64,000 nucleotides of DNA from Pristionchus mayeri (GCA_036245805.1 BTRK01000006.1:44138020-44202019), one strand, 5' to 3'; positions 37,491 through 50,217 are shown, counted from the stretch's first letter. Notes: a model not told the origin generated them from the letters alone. Made by a program: numbers and translations.

Positions 37491-37810
37491 TTTTGCTCTT
37501 TTGCAGATCTCGCCTATGGATTCTTCTGGTCGTCGAATGAAGTAGATGATGTTTTGCATATTTTTTTCAGTCCTCGAGAAGCTTCGGTGCGTACTCAGAT
37601 CGTAGCGGCAACTGGAAACATCCGAGAATGACGCTTGTTCATTCTTCTCCTTCCAAATTGCGCCCCTTCATCTATCAGAGTCCCTCTCGTTCTCAATGTG
37701 ATCTCTGATCTCGGGAAAGATCGGAAAGTGATCCATCAGACACCTTTTCTTCCCTCACTAGAGAGCGTCTCTCCCCAAAATATTCCCCGATTCTTTCACC
37801 CTCTACTTTC

Positions 37811-37929
37811 GCTTACGACCATACCCCGTTGAGAACACGACATCCCGTCCGATCTGTCAAGTTAAGCAACGGTGGGCCCAGTTAGTACTTGGATCGGAGA
37901 CGGCTTGGGAATCCTGGGTGTTGTAAGCA
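37811..37929 (+). rRNA. 5S rRNA gene, copy 87
   Basis: Consensus; class A with AGTGATCC in the spacer. Confidence 0.96.
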
Positions 37930-38249
37930 TTTTGCTCTTTTGCAGATCTCGCCTATGGATTCTTCTGGTCGTCGAATGAAGTAGATGATGTTTTGCATAT
38001 TTTTTTCAGTCCTCGAGAAGCTTCGGTGCGTACTCAGATCGTAGCGGCAACTGGAAACATCCGAGAATGACGCTTGTTCATTCTTCTCCTTCCAAATTGC
38101 GCCCCTTCATCTATCAGAGTCCCTCTCGTTCTCAATGTGATCTCTGATCTCGGGAAAGATCGGAAAGTGACCCATCAGACACCTTTTCTTCCCTCACTAG
38201 AGAGCGTCTCTCCCCAAAATATTCCCCGATTCTTTCACCCTCTGCTTTC

Positions 38250-38368
38250 GCTTACGACCATACCCCGTTGAGAACACGACATCCCGTCCGATCTGTCAAG
38301 TTAAGCAACGGTGGGCCCAGTTAGTACTTGGATCGGAGACGGCTTGGGAATCCTGGGTGTTGTAAGCA
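38250..38368 (+). rRNA. 5S rRNA gene, copy 88
   Basis: Consensus; class A with a private CTCTGCTTTC just upstream. Confidence 0.96.
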
Positions 38369-38688
38369 TTTTGCTCTTTTGCAGATCTCGCCTATGGATT
38401 CTTCTGGTCGTCGAATGAAGTAGATGATGTTTTGCATATTTTTTTCAGTCCTCGAGAAGCTTCGGTGCGTACTCAGATCGTAGCGGCAACTGGAAACATC
38501 CGAGAATGACGCTTGTTCATTCTTCTCCTTCCAAATTGCGCCCCTTCATCTATCAGAGTCCCTCTCGTTCTCAATGTGATCTCTGATCTCGGGAAAGATC
38601 GGAAAGTGACCCATCAGACACCTTTTCTTCCCTCACTAGAGAGCGTCTCTCCCCAAAATATTCCCCGATTCTTTCACCCTCTACTTTC

Positions 38689-38807
38689 GCTTACGACCAT
38701 ACCCCGTTGAGAACACGACATCCCGTCCGATCTGTCAAGTTAAGCAACGGTGGGCCCAGTTAGTACTTGGATCGGAGACGGCTTGGGAATCCTGGGTGTT
38801 GTAAGCA
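38689..38807 (+). rRNA. 5S rRNA gene, copy 89
   Basis: Consensus; class A. Confidence 0.96.
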
Positions 38808-39127
38808 TTTTGCTCTTTTGCAGATCTCGCCTATGGATTCTTCTGGTCGTCGAATGAAGTAGATGATGTTTTGCATATTTTTTTCAGTCCTCGAGAAGCT
38901 TCGGTGCGTACTCAGATCGTAGCGGCAACTGGAAACATCCGAGAATGACGCTTGTTCATTCTTCTCCTTCCAAATTGCGCCCCTTCATCTATCAGAGTCC
39001 CTCTCGTTCTCAATGTGATCTCTGATCTCGGGAAAGATCGGAAAGTGACCCATCAGACACCTTTTCTTCCCTCACTAGAGAGCGTCTCTCCCCAAAATAT
39101 TCCCCGATTCTTTCACCCTCTACTTTC

Positions 39128-39246
39128 GCTTACGACCATACCCCGTTGAGAACACGACATCCCGTCCGATCTGTCAAGTTAAGCAACGGTGGGCCCAGTT
39201 AGTACTTGGATCGGAGACGGCTTGGGAATCCTGGGTGTTGTAAGCA
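39128..39246 (+). rRNA. 5S rRNA gene, copy 90
   Basis: Consensus; class A. Confidence 0.96.
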
Positions 39247-39566
39247 TTTTGCTCTTTTGCAGATCTCGCCTATGGATTCTTCTGGTCGTCGAATGAAGTA
39301 GATGATGTTTTGCATATTTTTTTCAGTCCTCGAGAAGCTTCGGTGCGTACTCAGATCGTAGCGGCAACTGGAAACATCCGAGAATGACGCTTGTTCATTC
39401 TTCTCCTTCCAAATTGCGCCCCTTCATCTATCAGAGTCCCTCTCGTTCTCAATGTGATCTCTGATCTCGGGAAAGATCGGAAAGTGATCCATCAGACACC
39501 TTTTCTTCCCTCACTAGAGAGCGTCTCTCCCCAAAATATTCCCCGATTCTTTCACCCTCTACTTTC

Positions 39567-39685
39567 GCTTACGACCATACCCCGTTGAGAACACGACATC
39601 CCGTCCGATCTGTCAAGTTAAGCAACGGTGGGCCCAGTTAGTACTTGGATCGGAGACGGCTTGGGAATCCTGGGTGTTGTAAGCA
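39567..39685 (+). rRNA. 5S rRNA gene, copy 91
   Basis: Consensus; class A with AGTGATCC. Confidence 0.96.
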
Positions 39686-40005
39686 TTTTGCTCTTTTGCA
39701 GATCTCGCCTATGGATTCTTCTGGTCGTCGAATGAAGTAGATGATGTTTTGCATATTTTTTTCAGTCCTCGAGAAGCTTCGGTGCGTACTCAGATCGTAG
39801 CGGCAACTGGAAACATCCGAGAATGACGCTTGTTCATTCTTCTCCTTCCAAATTGCGCCCCTTCATCTATCAGAGTCCCTCTCGTTCTCAATGTGATCTC
39901 TGATCTCGGGAAAGATCGGAAAGTGACCCATCAGACACCTTTTCTTCCCTCACTAGAGAGCGTCTCTCCCCAAAATATTCCCCGATTCTTTCACCCTCTA
40001 CTTTC

Positions 40006-40124
40006 GCTTACGACCATACCCCGTTGAGAACACGACATCCCGTCCGATCTGTCAAGTTAAGCAACGGTGGGCCCAGTTAGTACTTGGATCGGAGACGGCT
40101 TGGGAATCCTGGGTGTTGTAAGCA
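40006..40124 (+). rRNA. 5S rRNA gene, copy 92
   Basis: Consensus; class A. Confidence 0.96.
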
Positions 40125-40444
40125 TTTTGCTCTTTTGCAGATCTCGCCTATGGATTCTTCTGGTCGTCGAATGAAGTAGATGATGTTTTGCATATTTTTT
40201 TCAGTCCTCGAGAAGCTTCGGTGCGTACTCAGATCGTAGCGGCAACTGGAAACATCCGAGAATGACGCTTGTTCATTCTTCTCCTTCCAAATTGCGCCCC
40301 TTCATCTATCAGAGTCCCTCTCGTTCTCAATGTGATCTCTGATCTCGGGAAAGATCGGAAAGTGATCCATCAGACACCTTTTCTTCCCTCACTAGAGAGC
40401 GTCTCTCCCCAAAATATTCCCCGATTCTTTCACCCTCTACTTTC

Positions 40445-40563
40445 GCTTACGACCATACCCCGTTGAGAACACGACATCCCGTCCGATCTGTCAAGTTAAG
40501 CAACGGTGGGCCCAGTTAGTACTTGGATCGGAGACGGCTTGGGAATCCTGGGTGTTGTAAGCA
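40445..40563 (+). rRNA. 5S rRNA gene, copy 93
   Basis: Consensus; class A with AGTGATCC. Confidence 0.96.
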
Positions 40564-40883
40564 TTTTGCTCTTTTGCAGATCTCGCCTATGGATTCTTCT
40601 GGTCGTCGAATGAAGTAGATGATGTTTTGCATATTTTTTTCAGTCCTCGAGAAGCTTCGGTGCGTACTCAGATCGTAGCGGCAACTGGAAACATCCGAGA
40701 ATGACGCTTGTTCATTCTTCTCCTTCCAAATTGCGCCCCTTCATCTATCAGAGTCCCTCTCGTTCTCAATGTGATCTCTGATCTCGGGAAAGATCGGAAA
40801 GTGACCCATCAGACACCTTTTCTTCCCTCACTAGAGAGCGTCTCTCCCCAAAATATTCCCCGATTCTTTCACCCTCTACTTTC

Positions 40884-41002
40884 GCTTACGACCATACCCC
40901 GTTGAGAACACGACATCCCGTCCGATCTGTCAAGTTAAGCAACGGTGGGCCCAGTTAGTACTTGGATCGGAGACGGCTTGGGAATCCTGGGTGTTGTAAG
41001 CA
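40884..41002 (+). rRNA. 5S rRNA gene, copy 94
   Basis: Consensus; class A. Confidence 0.96.
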
Positions 41003-41322
41003 TTTTGCTCTTTTGCAGATCTCGCCTATGGATTCTTCTGGTCGTCGAATGAAGTAGATGATGTTTTGCATATTTTTTTCAGTCCTCGAGAAGCTTCGGT
41101 GCGTACTCAGATCGTAGCGGCAACTGGAAACATCCGAGAATGACGCTTGTTCATTCTTCTCCTTCCAAATTGCGCCCCTTCATCTATCAGAGTCCCTCTC
41201 GTTCTCAATGTGATCTCTGATCTCGGGAAAGATCGGAAAGTGACCCATCAGACACCTTTTCTTCCCTCACTAGAGAGCGTCTCTCCCCAAAATATTCCCC
41301 GATTCTTTCACCCTCTACTTTC

Positions 41323-41441
41323 GCTTACGACCATACCCCGTTGAGAACACGACATCCCGTCCGATCTGTCAAGTTAAGCAACGGTGGGCCCAGTTAGTAC
41401 TTGGATCGGAGACGGCTTGGGAATCCTGGGTGTTGTAAGCA
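41323..41441 (+). rRNA. 5S rRNA gene, copy 95
   Basis: Consensus; class A. Confidence 0.96.
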
Positions 41442-41761
41442 TTTTGCTCTTTTGCAGATCTCGCCTATGGATTCTTCTGGTCGTCGAATGAAGTAGATGA
41501 TGTTTTGCATATTTTTTTCAGTCCTCGAGAAGCTTCGGTGCGTACTCAGATCGTAGCGGCAACTGGAAACATCCGAGAATGACGCTTGTTCATTCTTCTC
41601 CTTCCAAATTGCGCCCCTTCATCTATCAGAGTCCCTCTCGTTCTCAATGTGATCTCTGATCTCGGGAAAGATCGGAAAGTGACCCATCAGACACCTTTTC
41701 TTCCCTCACTAGAGAGCGTCTCTCCCCAAAATATTCCCCGATTCTTTCACCCTCTACTTTC

Positions 41762-41880
41762 GCTTACGACCATACCCCGTTGAGAACACGACATCCCGTC
41801 CGATCTGTCAAGTTAAGCAACGGTGGGCCCAGTTAGTACTTGGATCGGAGACGGCTTGGGAATCCTGGGTGTTGTAAGCA
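41762..41880 (+). rRNA. 5S rRNA gene, copy 96
   Basis: Consensus; class A. Confidence 0.96.
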
Positions 41881-42200
41881 TTTTGCTCTTTTGCAGATCT
41901 CGCCTATGGATTCTTCTGGTCGTCGAATGAAGTAGATGATGTTTTGCATATTTTTTTCAGTCCTCGAGAAGCTTCGGTGCGTACTCAGATCGTAGCGGCA
42001 ACTGGAAACATCCGAGAATGACGCTTGTTCATTCTTCTCCTTCCAAATTGCGCCCCTTCATCTATCAGAGTCCCTCTCGTTCTCAATGTGATCTCTGATC
42101 TCGGGAAAGATCGGAAAGTGACCCATCAGACACCTTTTCTTCCCTCACTAGAGAGCGTCTCTCCCCAAAATATTTCCCGATTCTTTCACCCTCTACTTTC

Positions 42201-42319
42201 GCTTACGACCATACCCCGTTGAGAACACGACATCCCGTCCGATCTGTCAAGTTAAGCAACGGTGGGCCCAGTTAGTACTTGGATCGGAGACGGCTTGGGA
42301 ATCCTGGGTGTTGTAAGCA
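42201..42319 (+). rRNA. 5S rRNA gene, copy 97
   Basis: Consensus; class A with ATATTTCCC at the TATA-like box edge. Confidence 0.96.
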
Positions 42320-42639
42320 TTTTGCTCTTTTGCAGATCTCGCCTATGGATTCTTCTGGTCGTCGAATGAAGTAGATGATGTTTTGCATATTTTTTTCAGT
42401 CCTCGAGAAGCTTCGGTGCGTACTCAGATCGTAGCGGCAACTGGAAACATCCGAGAATGACGCTTGTTCATTCTTCTCCTTCCAAATTGCGCCCCTTCAT
42501 CTATCAGAGTCCCTCTCGTTCTCAATGTGATCTCTGATCTCGGGAAAGATCGGAAAGTGACCCATCAGACACCTTTTCTTCCCTCACTAGAGAGCGTCTC
42601 TCCCCAAAATATTTCCCGATTCTTTCACCCTCTACTCTC

Positions 42640-42758
42640 GCTTACGACCATACCCCGTTGAGAACACGACATCCCGTCCGATCTGTCAAGTTAAGCAACG
42701 GTGGGCCCAGTTAGTACTTGGATCGGAGACGGCTTGGGAATCCTGGGTGTTGTAAGCA
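42640..42758 (+). rRNA. 5S rRNA gene, copy 98
   Basis: Consensus; class A with ATATTTCCC and CTCTCGC. Confidence 0.96.
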
Positions 42759-43078
42759 TTTTGCTCTTTTGCAGATCTCGCCTATGGATTCTTCTGGTCG
42801 TCGAATGAAGTAGATGATGTTTTGCATATTTTTTTCAGTCCTCGAGAAGCTTCGGTGCGTACTCAGATCGTAGCGGCAACTGGAAACATCCGAGAATGAC
42901 GCTTGTTCATTCTTCTCCTTCCAAATTGCGCCCCTTCATCTATCAGAGTCCCTCTCGTTCTCAATGTGATCTCTGATCTCGGGAAAGATCGGAAAGTGAC
43001 CCATCAGACACCTTTTCTTCCCTCACTAGAGAGCGTCTCTCCCCAAAATATTCCCCGATTCTTTCACCCTCTACTTTC

Positions 43079-43197
43079 GCTTACGACCATACCCCGTTGA
43101 GAACACGACATCCCGTCCGATCTGTCAAGTTAAGCAACGGTGGGCCCAGTTAGTACTTGGATCGGAGACGGCTTGGGAATCCTGGGTGTTGTAAGCA
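43079..43197 (+). rRNA. 5S rRNA gene, copy 99
   Basis: Consensus; class A. Confidence 0.96.
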
Positions 43198-43517
43198 TTT
43201 TGCTCTTTTGCAGATCTCGCCTATGGATTCTTCTGGTCGTCGAATGAAGTAGATGATGTTTTGCATATTTTTTTCAGTCCTCGAGAAGCTTCGGTGCGTA
43301 CTCAGATCGTAGCGGCAACTGGAAACATCCGAGAATGACGCTTGTTCATTCTTCTCCTTCCAAATTGCGCCCCTTCATCTATCAGAGTCCCTCTCGTTCT
43401 CAATGTGATCTCTGATCTCGGGAAAGATCGGAAAGTGACCCATCAGACACCTTTTCTTCCCTCACTAGAGAGCGTCTCTCCCCAAAATATTTCCCGATTC
43501 TTTCACCCTCTACTCTC

Positions 43518-43636
43518 GCTTACGACCATACCCCGTTGAGAACACGACATCCCGTCCGATCTGTCAAGTTAAGCAACGGTGGGCCCAGTTAGTACTTGGA
43601 TCGGAGACGGCTTGGGAATCCTGGGTGTTGTAAGCA
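43518..43636 (+). rRNA. 5S rRNA gene, copy 100
   Basis: Consensus; class A with ATATTTCCC and CTCTCGC. Confidence 0.96.
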
Positions 43637-43956
43637 TTTTGCTCTTTTGCAGATCTCGCCTATGGATTCTTCTGGTCGTCGAATGAAGTAGATGATGTTT
43701 TGCATATTTTTTTCAGTCCTCGAGAAGCTTCGGTGCGTACTCAGATCGTAGCGGCAACTGGAAACATCCGAGAATGACGCTTGTTCATTCTTCTCCTTCC
43801 AAATTGCGCCCCTTCATCTATCAGAGTCCCTCTCGTTCTCAATGTGATCTCTGATCTCGGGAAAGATCGGAAAGTGACCCATCAGACACCTTTTCTTCCC
43901 TCACTAGAGAGCGTCTCTCCCCAAAATATTCCCCGATTCTTTCACCCTCTACTTTC

Positions 43957-44075
43957 GCTTACGACCATACCCCGTTGAGAACACGACATCCCGTCCGATC
44001 TGTCAAGTTAAGCAACGGTGGGCCCAGTTAGTACTTGGATCGGAGACGGCTTGGGAATCCTGGGTGTTGTAAGCA
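43957..44075 (+). rRNA. 5S rRNA gene, copy 101
   Basis: Consensus; class A. Confidence 0.96.
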
Positions 44076-44395
44076 TTTTGCTCTTTTGCAGATCTCGCCT
44101 ATGGATTCTTCTGGTCGTCGAATGAAGTAGATGATGTTTTGCATATTTTTTTCAGTCCTCGAGAAGCTTCGGTGCGTACTCAGATCGTAGCGGCAACTGG
44201 AAACATCCGAGAATGACGCTTGTTCATTCTTCTCCTTCCAAATTGCGCCCCTTCATCTATCAGAGTCCCTCTCGTTCTCAATGTGATCTCTGATCTCGGG
44301 AAAGATCGGAAAGTGACCCATCAGACACCTTTTCTTCCCTCACTAGAGAGCGTCTCTCCCCAAAATATTTCCCGATTCTTTCACCCTCTACTCTC

Positions 44396-44514
44396 GCTTA
44401 CGACCATACCCCGTTGAGAACACGACATCCCGTCCGATCTGTCAAGTTAAGCAACGGTGGGCCCAGTTAGTACTTGGATCGGAGACGGCTTGGGAATCCT
44501 GGGTGTTGTAAGCA
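44396..44514 (+). rRNA. 5S rRNA gene, copy 102
   Basis: Consensus; class A with ATATTTCCC and CTCTCGC. Confidence 0.96.
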
Positions 44515-44834
44515 TTTTGCTCTTTTGCAGATCTCGCCTATGGATTCTTCTGGTCGTCGAATGAAGTAGATGATGTTTTGCATATTTTTTTCAGTCCTCG
44601 AGAAGCTTCGGTGCGTACTCAGATCGTAGCGGCAACTGGAAACATCCGAGAATGACGCTTGTTCATTCTTCTCCTTCCAAATTGCGCCCCTTCATCTATC
44701 AGAGTCCCTCTCGTTCTCAATGTGATCTCTGATCTCGGGAAAGATCGGAAAGTGACCCATCAGACACCTTTTCTTCCCTCACTAGAGAGCGTCTCTCCCC
44801 AAAATATTCCCCGATTCTTTCACCCTCTACTTTC

Positions 44835-44953
44835 GCTTACGACCATACCCCGTTGAGAACACGACATCCCGTCCGATCTGTCAAGTTAAGCAACGGTGGG
44901 CCCAGTTAGAACTTGGATCGGAGACGGCTTGGGAATCCTGGGTGTTGTAAGCA
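44835..44953 (+). rRNA. 5S rRNA gene, copy 103 (T76A)
   Basis: Private T76A at 44910; class A. Confidence 0.95.
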
Positions 44954-45273
44954 TTTTGCTCTTTTGCAGATCTCGCCTATGGATTCTTCTGGTCGTCGAA
45001 TGAAGTAGATGATGTTTTGCATATTTTTTTCAGTCCTCGAGAAGCTTCGGTGCGTACTCAGATCGTAGCGGCAACTGGAAACATCCGAGAATGACGCTTG
45101 TTCATTCTTCTCCTTCCAAATTGCGCCCCTTCATCTATCAGAGTCCCTCTCGTTCTCAATGTGATCTCTGATCTCGGGAAAGATCGGAAAGTGACCCATC
45201 AGACACCTTTTCTTCCCTCACTAGAGAGCGTCTCTCCCCAAAATATTTCCCGATTCTTTCACCCTCTACTCTC

Positions 45274-45392
45274 GCTTACGACCATACCCCGTTGAGAACA
45301 CGACATCCCGTCCGATCTGTCAAGTTAAGCAACGGTGGGCCCAGTTAGTACTTGGATCGGAGACGGCTTGGGAATCCTGGGTGTTGTAAGCA
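45274..45392 (+). rRNA. 5S rRNA gene, copy 104
   Basis: Consensus; class A with ATATTTCCC and CTCTCGC. Confidence 0.96.
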
Positions 45393-45712
45393 TTTTGCTC
45401 TTTTGCAGATCTCGCCTATGGATTCTTCTGGTCGTCGAATGAAGTAGATGATGTTTTGCATATTTTTTTCAGTCCTCGAGAAGCTTCGGTGCGTACTCAG
45501 ATCGTAGCGGCAACTGGAAACATCCGAGAATGACGCTTGTTCATTCTTCTCCTTCCAAATTGCGCCCCTTCATCTATCAGAGTCCCTCTCGTTCTCAATG
45601 TGATCTCTGATCTCGGGAAAGATCGGAAAGTGACCCATCAGACACCTTTTCTTCCCTCACTAGAGAGCGTCTCTCCCCAAAATATTCCCCGATTCTTTCA
45701 CCCTCTACTTTC

Positions 45713-45831
45713 GCTTACGACCATACCCCGTTGAGAACACGACATCCCGTCCGATCTGTCAAGTTAAGCAACGGTGGGCCCAGTTAGTACTTGGATCGGA
45801 GACGGCTTGGGAATCCTGGGTGTTGTAAGCA
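45713..45831 (+). rRNA. 5S rRNA gene, copy 105
   Basis: Consensus; class A. The following spacer has TCCCCGAG and ACATTCGAG. Confidence 0.96.
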
Positions 45832-46151
45832 TTTTGCTCTTTTGCAGATCTCGCCTATGGATTCTTCTGGTCGTCGAATGAAGTAGATGATGTTTTGCAT
45901 ATTTTTTTCAGTCCCCGAGAAGCTTCGGTGCGTACTCAGATCGTAGCGGCAACTGGAAACATTCGAGAATGACGCTTGTTCATTCTTCTCCTTCCAAATT
46001 GCGCCCCTTCATCTATCAGAGTCCCTCTCGTTCTCAATGTGATCTCTGATCTCGGGAAAGATCGGAAAGTGACCCATCAGACACCTTTTCTTCCCTCACT
46101 AGAGAGCGTCTCTCCCCAAAATATTCCCCGATTCTTTCACCCTCTACTTTC

Positions 46152-46270
46152 GCTTACGACCATACCCCGTTGAGAACACGACATCCCGTCCGATCTGTCA
46201 AGTTAAGCAACGGTGGGCCCAGTTAGTACTTGGATCGGAGTCGGCTTGGGAATCCTGGGTGTTGTAAGCA
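46152..46270 (+). rRNA. 5S rRNA gene, copy 106 (A90T)
   Basis: Private A90T at 46241, inside the C box; class A. Confidence 0.94.
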
Positions 46271-46590
46271 TTTTGCTCTTTTGCAGATCTCGCCTATGGA
46301 TTCTTCTGGTCGTCGAATGAAGTAGATGATGTTTTGCATATTTTTTTCAGTCCTCGAGAAGCTTCGGTGCGTACTCAGATCGTAGCGGCAACTGGAAACA
46401 TCCGAGAATGACGCTTGTTCATTCTTCTCCTTCCAAATTGCGCCCCTTCATCTATCAGAGTCCCTCTCGTTCTCAATGTGATCTCTGATCTCGGGAAAGA
46501 TCGGAAAGTGACCCATCAGACACCTTTTCTTCCCTCACTAGAGAGCGTCTCTCCCCAAAATATTCCCCGATTCTTTCACCCTCTACTTTC

Positions 46591-46709
46591 GCTTACGACC
46601 ATACCCCGTCGAGAACACGACATCCCGTCCGATCTGTCAAGTTAAGCAACGGTGGGCCCAGTTAGTACTTGGATCGGAGACGGCTTGGGAATCCTGGGTG
46701 TTGTAAGCA
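46591..46709 (+). rRNA. 5S rRNA gene, copy 107 (T20C)
   Basis: Private T20C at 46610; class A. The following spacer again has TCCCCGAG and ACATTCGAG. Confidence 0.95.
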
Positions 46710-47028
46710 TTTTGCTCTTTTGCAGATCTCGCCTATGGATTCTTCTGGTCGTCGAATGAAGTAGATGATGTTTTGCATATTTTTTCAGTCCCCGAGAAGC
46801 TTCGGTGCGTACTCAGATCGTAGCGGCAACTGGAAACATTCGAGAATGACGCTTGTTCATTCTTCTCCTTCCAAATTGCGCCCCTTCATCTATCAGAGTC
46901 CCTCTCGTTCTCAATGTGATCTCTGATCTCGGGAAAGATCGGAAAGTGATCCATCAGACACCTTTTCTTCCCTCACTAGAGAGCGTCTCTCCCCAAAATA
47001 TTCCCCGATTCTTTCACCCTCTACTTTC

Positions 47029-47147
47029 GCTTACGACCATACCCCGTTGAGAACACGACATCCCGTCCGATCTGTCAAGTTAAGCAACGGTGGGCCCAGT
47101 TAGTACTTGGATCGGAGACGGCTTGGGAATCCTGGGTGTTGTAAGCA
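47029..47147 (+). rRNA. 5S rRNA gene, copy 108
   Basis: Consensus; class A with AGTGATCC. Confidence 0.96.
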
Positions 47148-47468
47148 TTTTGCTCTTTTGCAGATCTCGCCTATGGATTCTTCTGGTCGTCGAATGAAGT
47201 AGATGATGTTTTGCATATTTTTTTTCAGTCCTCGAGAAGCTTCGGTGCGTACTCAGATCGTAGCGGCAACTGGAAACATCTGAGAATGACGCTTGTTCAT
47301 TCTTCTCCTTCCAAATTGCGCCCCTTCATCTATCAGAGTCCCTCTCGTTCTCAATGTGATCTCTGATCTCGGGAAAGATCGGAAAGTGACCCATCAGACA
47401 CCTTTTCTTCCCTCACTAGAGTGCGTCTCTCCCCAAAATATTCCCCGATTCTTTCACCCTCTACTCTC

Positions 47469-47585
47469 GCTTGATCATACCCCGTTGAGAACACGACATC
47501 CCGTCCGATCTGTCAAGTTAAGCAACGGTGGCCCCAGTTAGTACTTGGATCGGAGACGGCTTGGGAATCCTGGGTGTTGTAAGCA
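47469..47585 (+). rRNA. 5S rRNA gene, copy 109 (2-base deletion)
   Basis: Bases 5-6 are deleted and C9 is T, so the 5' arm of helix I is damaged; G66C at 47532 is a further change. Length is 117 nt. Probably a poor or non-functional copy, sharing the deletion with copy 114. Confidence 0.85.
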
Positions 47586-47905
47586 TTTTGCTCTTTTGCA
47601 GATCTCGCCTATGGATTCTTCTGGTCGTCGAATGAAGTAGATGATGTTTTGCATATTTTTTTCAGTCCTCGAGAAGCTTCGGTGCGTACTCAGATCGTAG
47701 CGGCAACTGGAAACATCCGAGAATGACGCTTGTTCATTCTTCTCCTTCCAAATTGCGCCCCTTCATCTATCAGAGTCCCTCTCGTTCTCAATGTGATCTC
47801 TGATCTCGGGAAAGATCGGAAAGTGACCCATCAGACACCTTTTCTTCCCTCACTAGAGTGCGTCTCTCCCCAAAATATTCCCCGATTCTTTCACCCTCTA
47901 CTTTC

Positions 47906-48024
47906 GCTTACGACCATACCCCGTTGAGAACACGACATCCCGTCCGATCTGTCAAGTTAAGCAACGGTGGGCCCAGTTAGTACTTGGATCGGAGACGGCT
48001 TGGGAATCCTGGGTGTTGTAGGCA
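47906..48024 (+). rRNA. 5S rRNA gene, copy 110 (A116G)
   Basis: A116G at 48021 leaves a G-U wobble with U3; class C. Confidence 0.95.
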
Positions 48025-48344
48025 TTTTGCTCTTTTGCAGATCTCGCCTATGGATTCTTCTGGTCGTCGAATGAAGTAGATGATGTTTTGCATATTTTTT
48101 TCAGTCCTCGAGAAGCTTCGGTGCGTACTCAGATCGTAGCGGCAACTGGAAACATCCGAGAATGACGCTTGTTCATTCTTCTCCTTCCAAATTGCGCCCC
48201 TTCATCTATCAGAGTCCCTCTCGTTCTCAATGTGATCTCTGATCTCGGGAAAGATCGGAAAGTGACCCATCAGACACCTTTTCTTCCCTCACTAGAGTGC
48301 GTCTCTCCCCAAAATATTCCCCGATTCTTTCACCCTCTACTCTC

Positions 48345-48463
48345 GCTTACGACCATACCCCGTTGAGAACACGACATCCCGTCCGATCTGTCAAGTTAAG
48401 CAACGGTGGGCCCAGTTAGTACTTGGATCGGAGACGGCTTGGGAATCCTGGGTGTTGTAAGCA
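48345..48463 (+). rRNA. 5S rRNA gene, copy 111
   Basis: Consensus; class C, CTCTCGC. Confidence 0.96.
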
Positions 48464-48783
48464 TTTTGCTCTTTTGCAGATCTCGCCTATGGATTCTTCT
48501 GGTCGTCGAATGAAGTAGATGATGTTTTGCATATTTTTTTCAGTCCTCGAGAAGCTTCGGTGCGTACTCAGATCGTAGCGGCAACTGGAAACATCCGAGA
48601 ATGACGCTTGTTCATTCTTCTCCTTCCAAATTGCGCCCCTTCATCTATCAGAGTCCCTCTCGTTCTCAATGTGATCTCTGATCTCGGGAAAGATCGGAAA
48701 GTGACCCATCAGACACCTTTTCTTCCCTCACTAGAGTGCGTCTCTCCCCAAAATATTCCCCGATTCTTTCACCCTCTACTTTC

Positions 48784-48902
48784 GCTTACGACCATACCCC
48801 GTTGAGAACACGACATCCCGTCCGATCTGTCAAGTTAAGCAACGGTGGGCCCAGTTAGTACTTGGATCGGAGACGGCTTGGGAATCCTGGGTGTTGTAAG
48901 CA
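48784..48902 (+). rRNA. 5S rRNA gene, copy 112
   Basis: Consensus; class C. Confidence 0.96.
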
Positions 48903-49222
48903 TTTTGCTCTTTTGCAGATCTCGCCTATGGATTCTTCTGGTCGTCGAATGAAGTAGATGATGTTTTGCATATTTTTTTCAGTCCTCGAGAAGCTTCGGT
49001 GCGTACTCAGATCGTAGCGGCAACTGGAAACATCCGAGAATGACGCTTGTTCATTCTTCTCCTTCCAAATTGCGCCCCTTCATCTATCAGAGTCCCTCTC
49101 GTTCTCAATGTGATCTCTGATCTCGGGAAAGATCGGAAAGTGACCCATCAGACACCTTTTCTTCCCTCACTAGAGTGCGTCTCTCCCCAAAATATTCCCC
49201 GATTCTTTCACCCTCTACTTTC

Positions 49223-49341
49223 GCTTACGACCATACCCCGTTGAGAACACGACATCCCGTCCGATCTGTCAAGTTAAGCAACGGTGGGCCCAGTTAGTAC
49301 TTGGATCGGAGACGGCTTGGGAATCCTGGGTGTTGTAGGCA
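49223..49341 (+). rRNA. 5S rRNA gene, copy 113 (A116G)
   Basis: A116G at 49338; class C. Confidence 0.95.
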
Positions 49342-49661
49342 TTTTGCTCTTTTGCAGATCTCGCCTATGGATTCTTCTGGTCGTCGAATGAAGTAGATGA
49401 TGTTTTGCATATTTTTTTCAGTCCTCGAGAAGCTTCGGTGCGTACTCAGATCGTAGCGGCAACTGGAAACATCCGAGAATGACGCTTGTTCATTCTTCTC
49501 CTTCCAAATTGCGCCCCTTCATCTATCAGAGTCCCTCTCGTTCTCAATGTGATCTCTGATCTCGGGAAAGATCGGAAAGTGACCCATCAGACACCTTTTC
49601 TTCCCTCACTAGAGTGCGTCTCTCCCCAAAATATTCCCCGATTCTTTCACCCTCTACTCTC

Positions 49662-49778
49662 GCTTGATCATACCCCGTTGAGAACACGACATCCCGTCCG
49701 ATCTGTCAAGTTAAGCAACGGTGGGCCCAGTTAGTACTTGGATCGGAGACGGCTTGGGAATCCTGGGTGTTGTAAGCA
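49662..49778 (+). rRNA. 5S rRNA gene, copy 114 (2-base deletion)
   Basis: Same deletion of bases 5-6 and C9T as copy 109, five units earlier, but without G66C. Length 117 nt; helix I is impaired. Confidence 0.86.
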
Positions 49779-50098
49779 TTTTGCTCTTTTGCAGATCTCG
49801 CCTATGGATTCTTCTGGTCGTCGAATGAAGTAGATGATGTTTTGCATATTTTTTTCAGTCCTCGAGAAGCTTCGGTGCGTACTCAGATCGTAGCGGCAAC
49901 TGGAAACATCCGAGAATGACGCTTGTTCATTCTTCTCCTTCCAAATTGCGCCCCTTCATCTATCAGAGTCCCTCTCGTTCTCAATGTGATCTCTGATCTC
50001 GGGAAAGATCGGAAAGTGACCCATCAGACACCTTTTCTTCCCTCACTAGAGTGCGTCTCTCCCCAAAATATTCCCCGATTCTTTCACCCTCTACTTTC

Positions 50099-50217
50099 GC
50101 TTACGACCATACCCCGTTGAGAACACGACATCCCGTCCGATCTGTCAAGTTAAGCAACGGTGGGCCCAGTTAGTACTTGGATCGGAGACGGCTTGGGAAT
50201 CCTGGGTGTTGTAGGCA
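50099..50217 (+). rRNA. 5S rRNA gene, copy 115 (A116G)
   Basis: A116G at 50214; class C. Confidence 0.95.
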
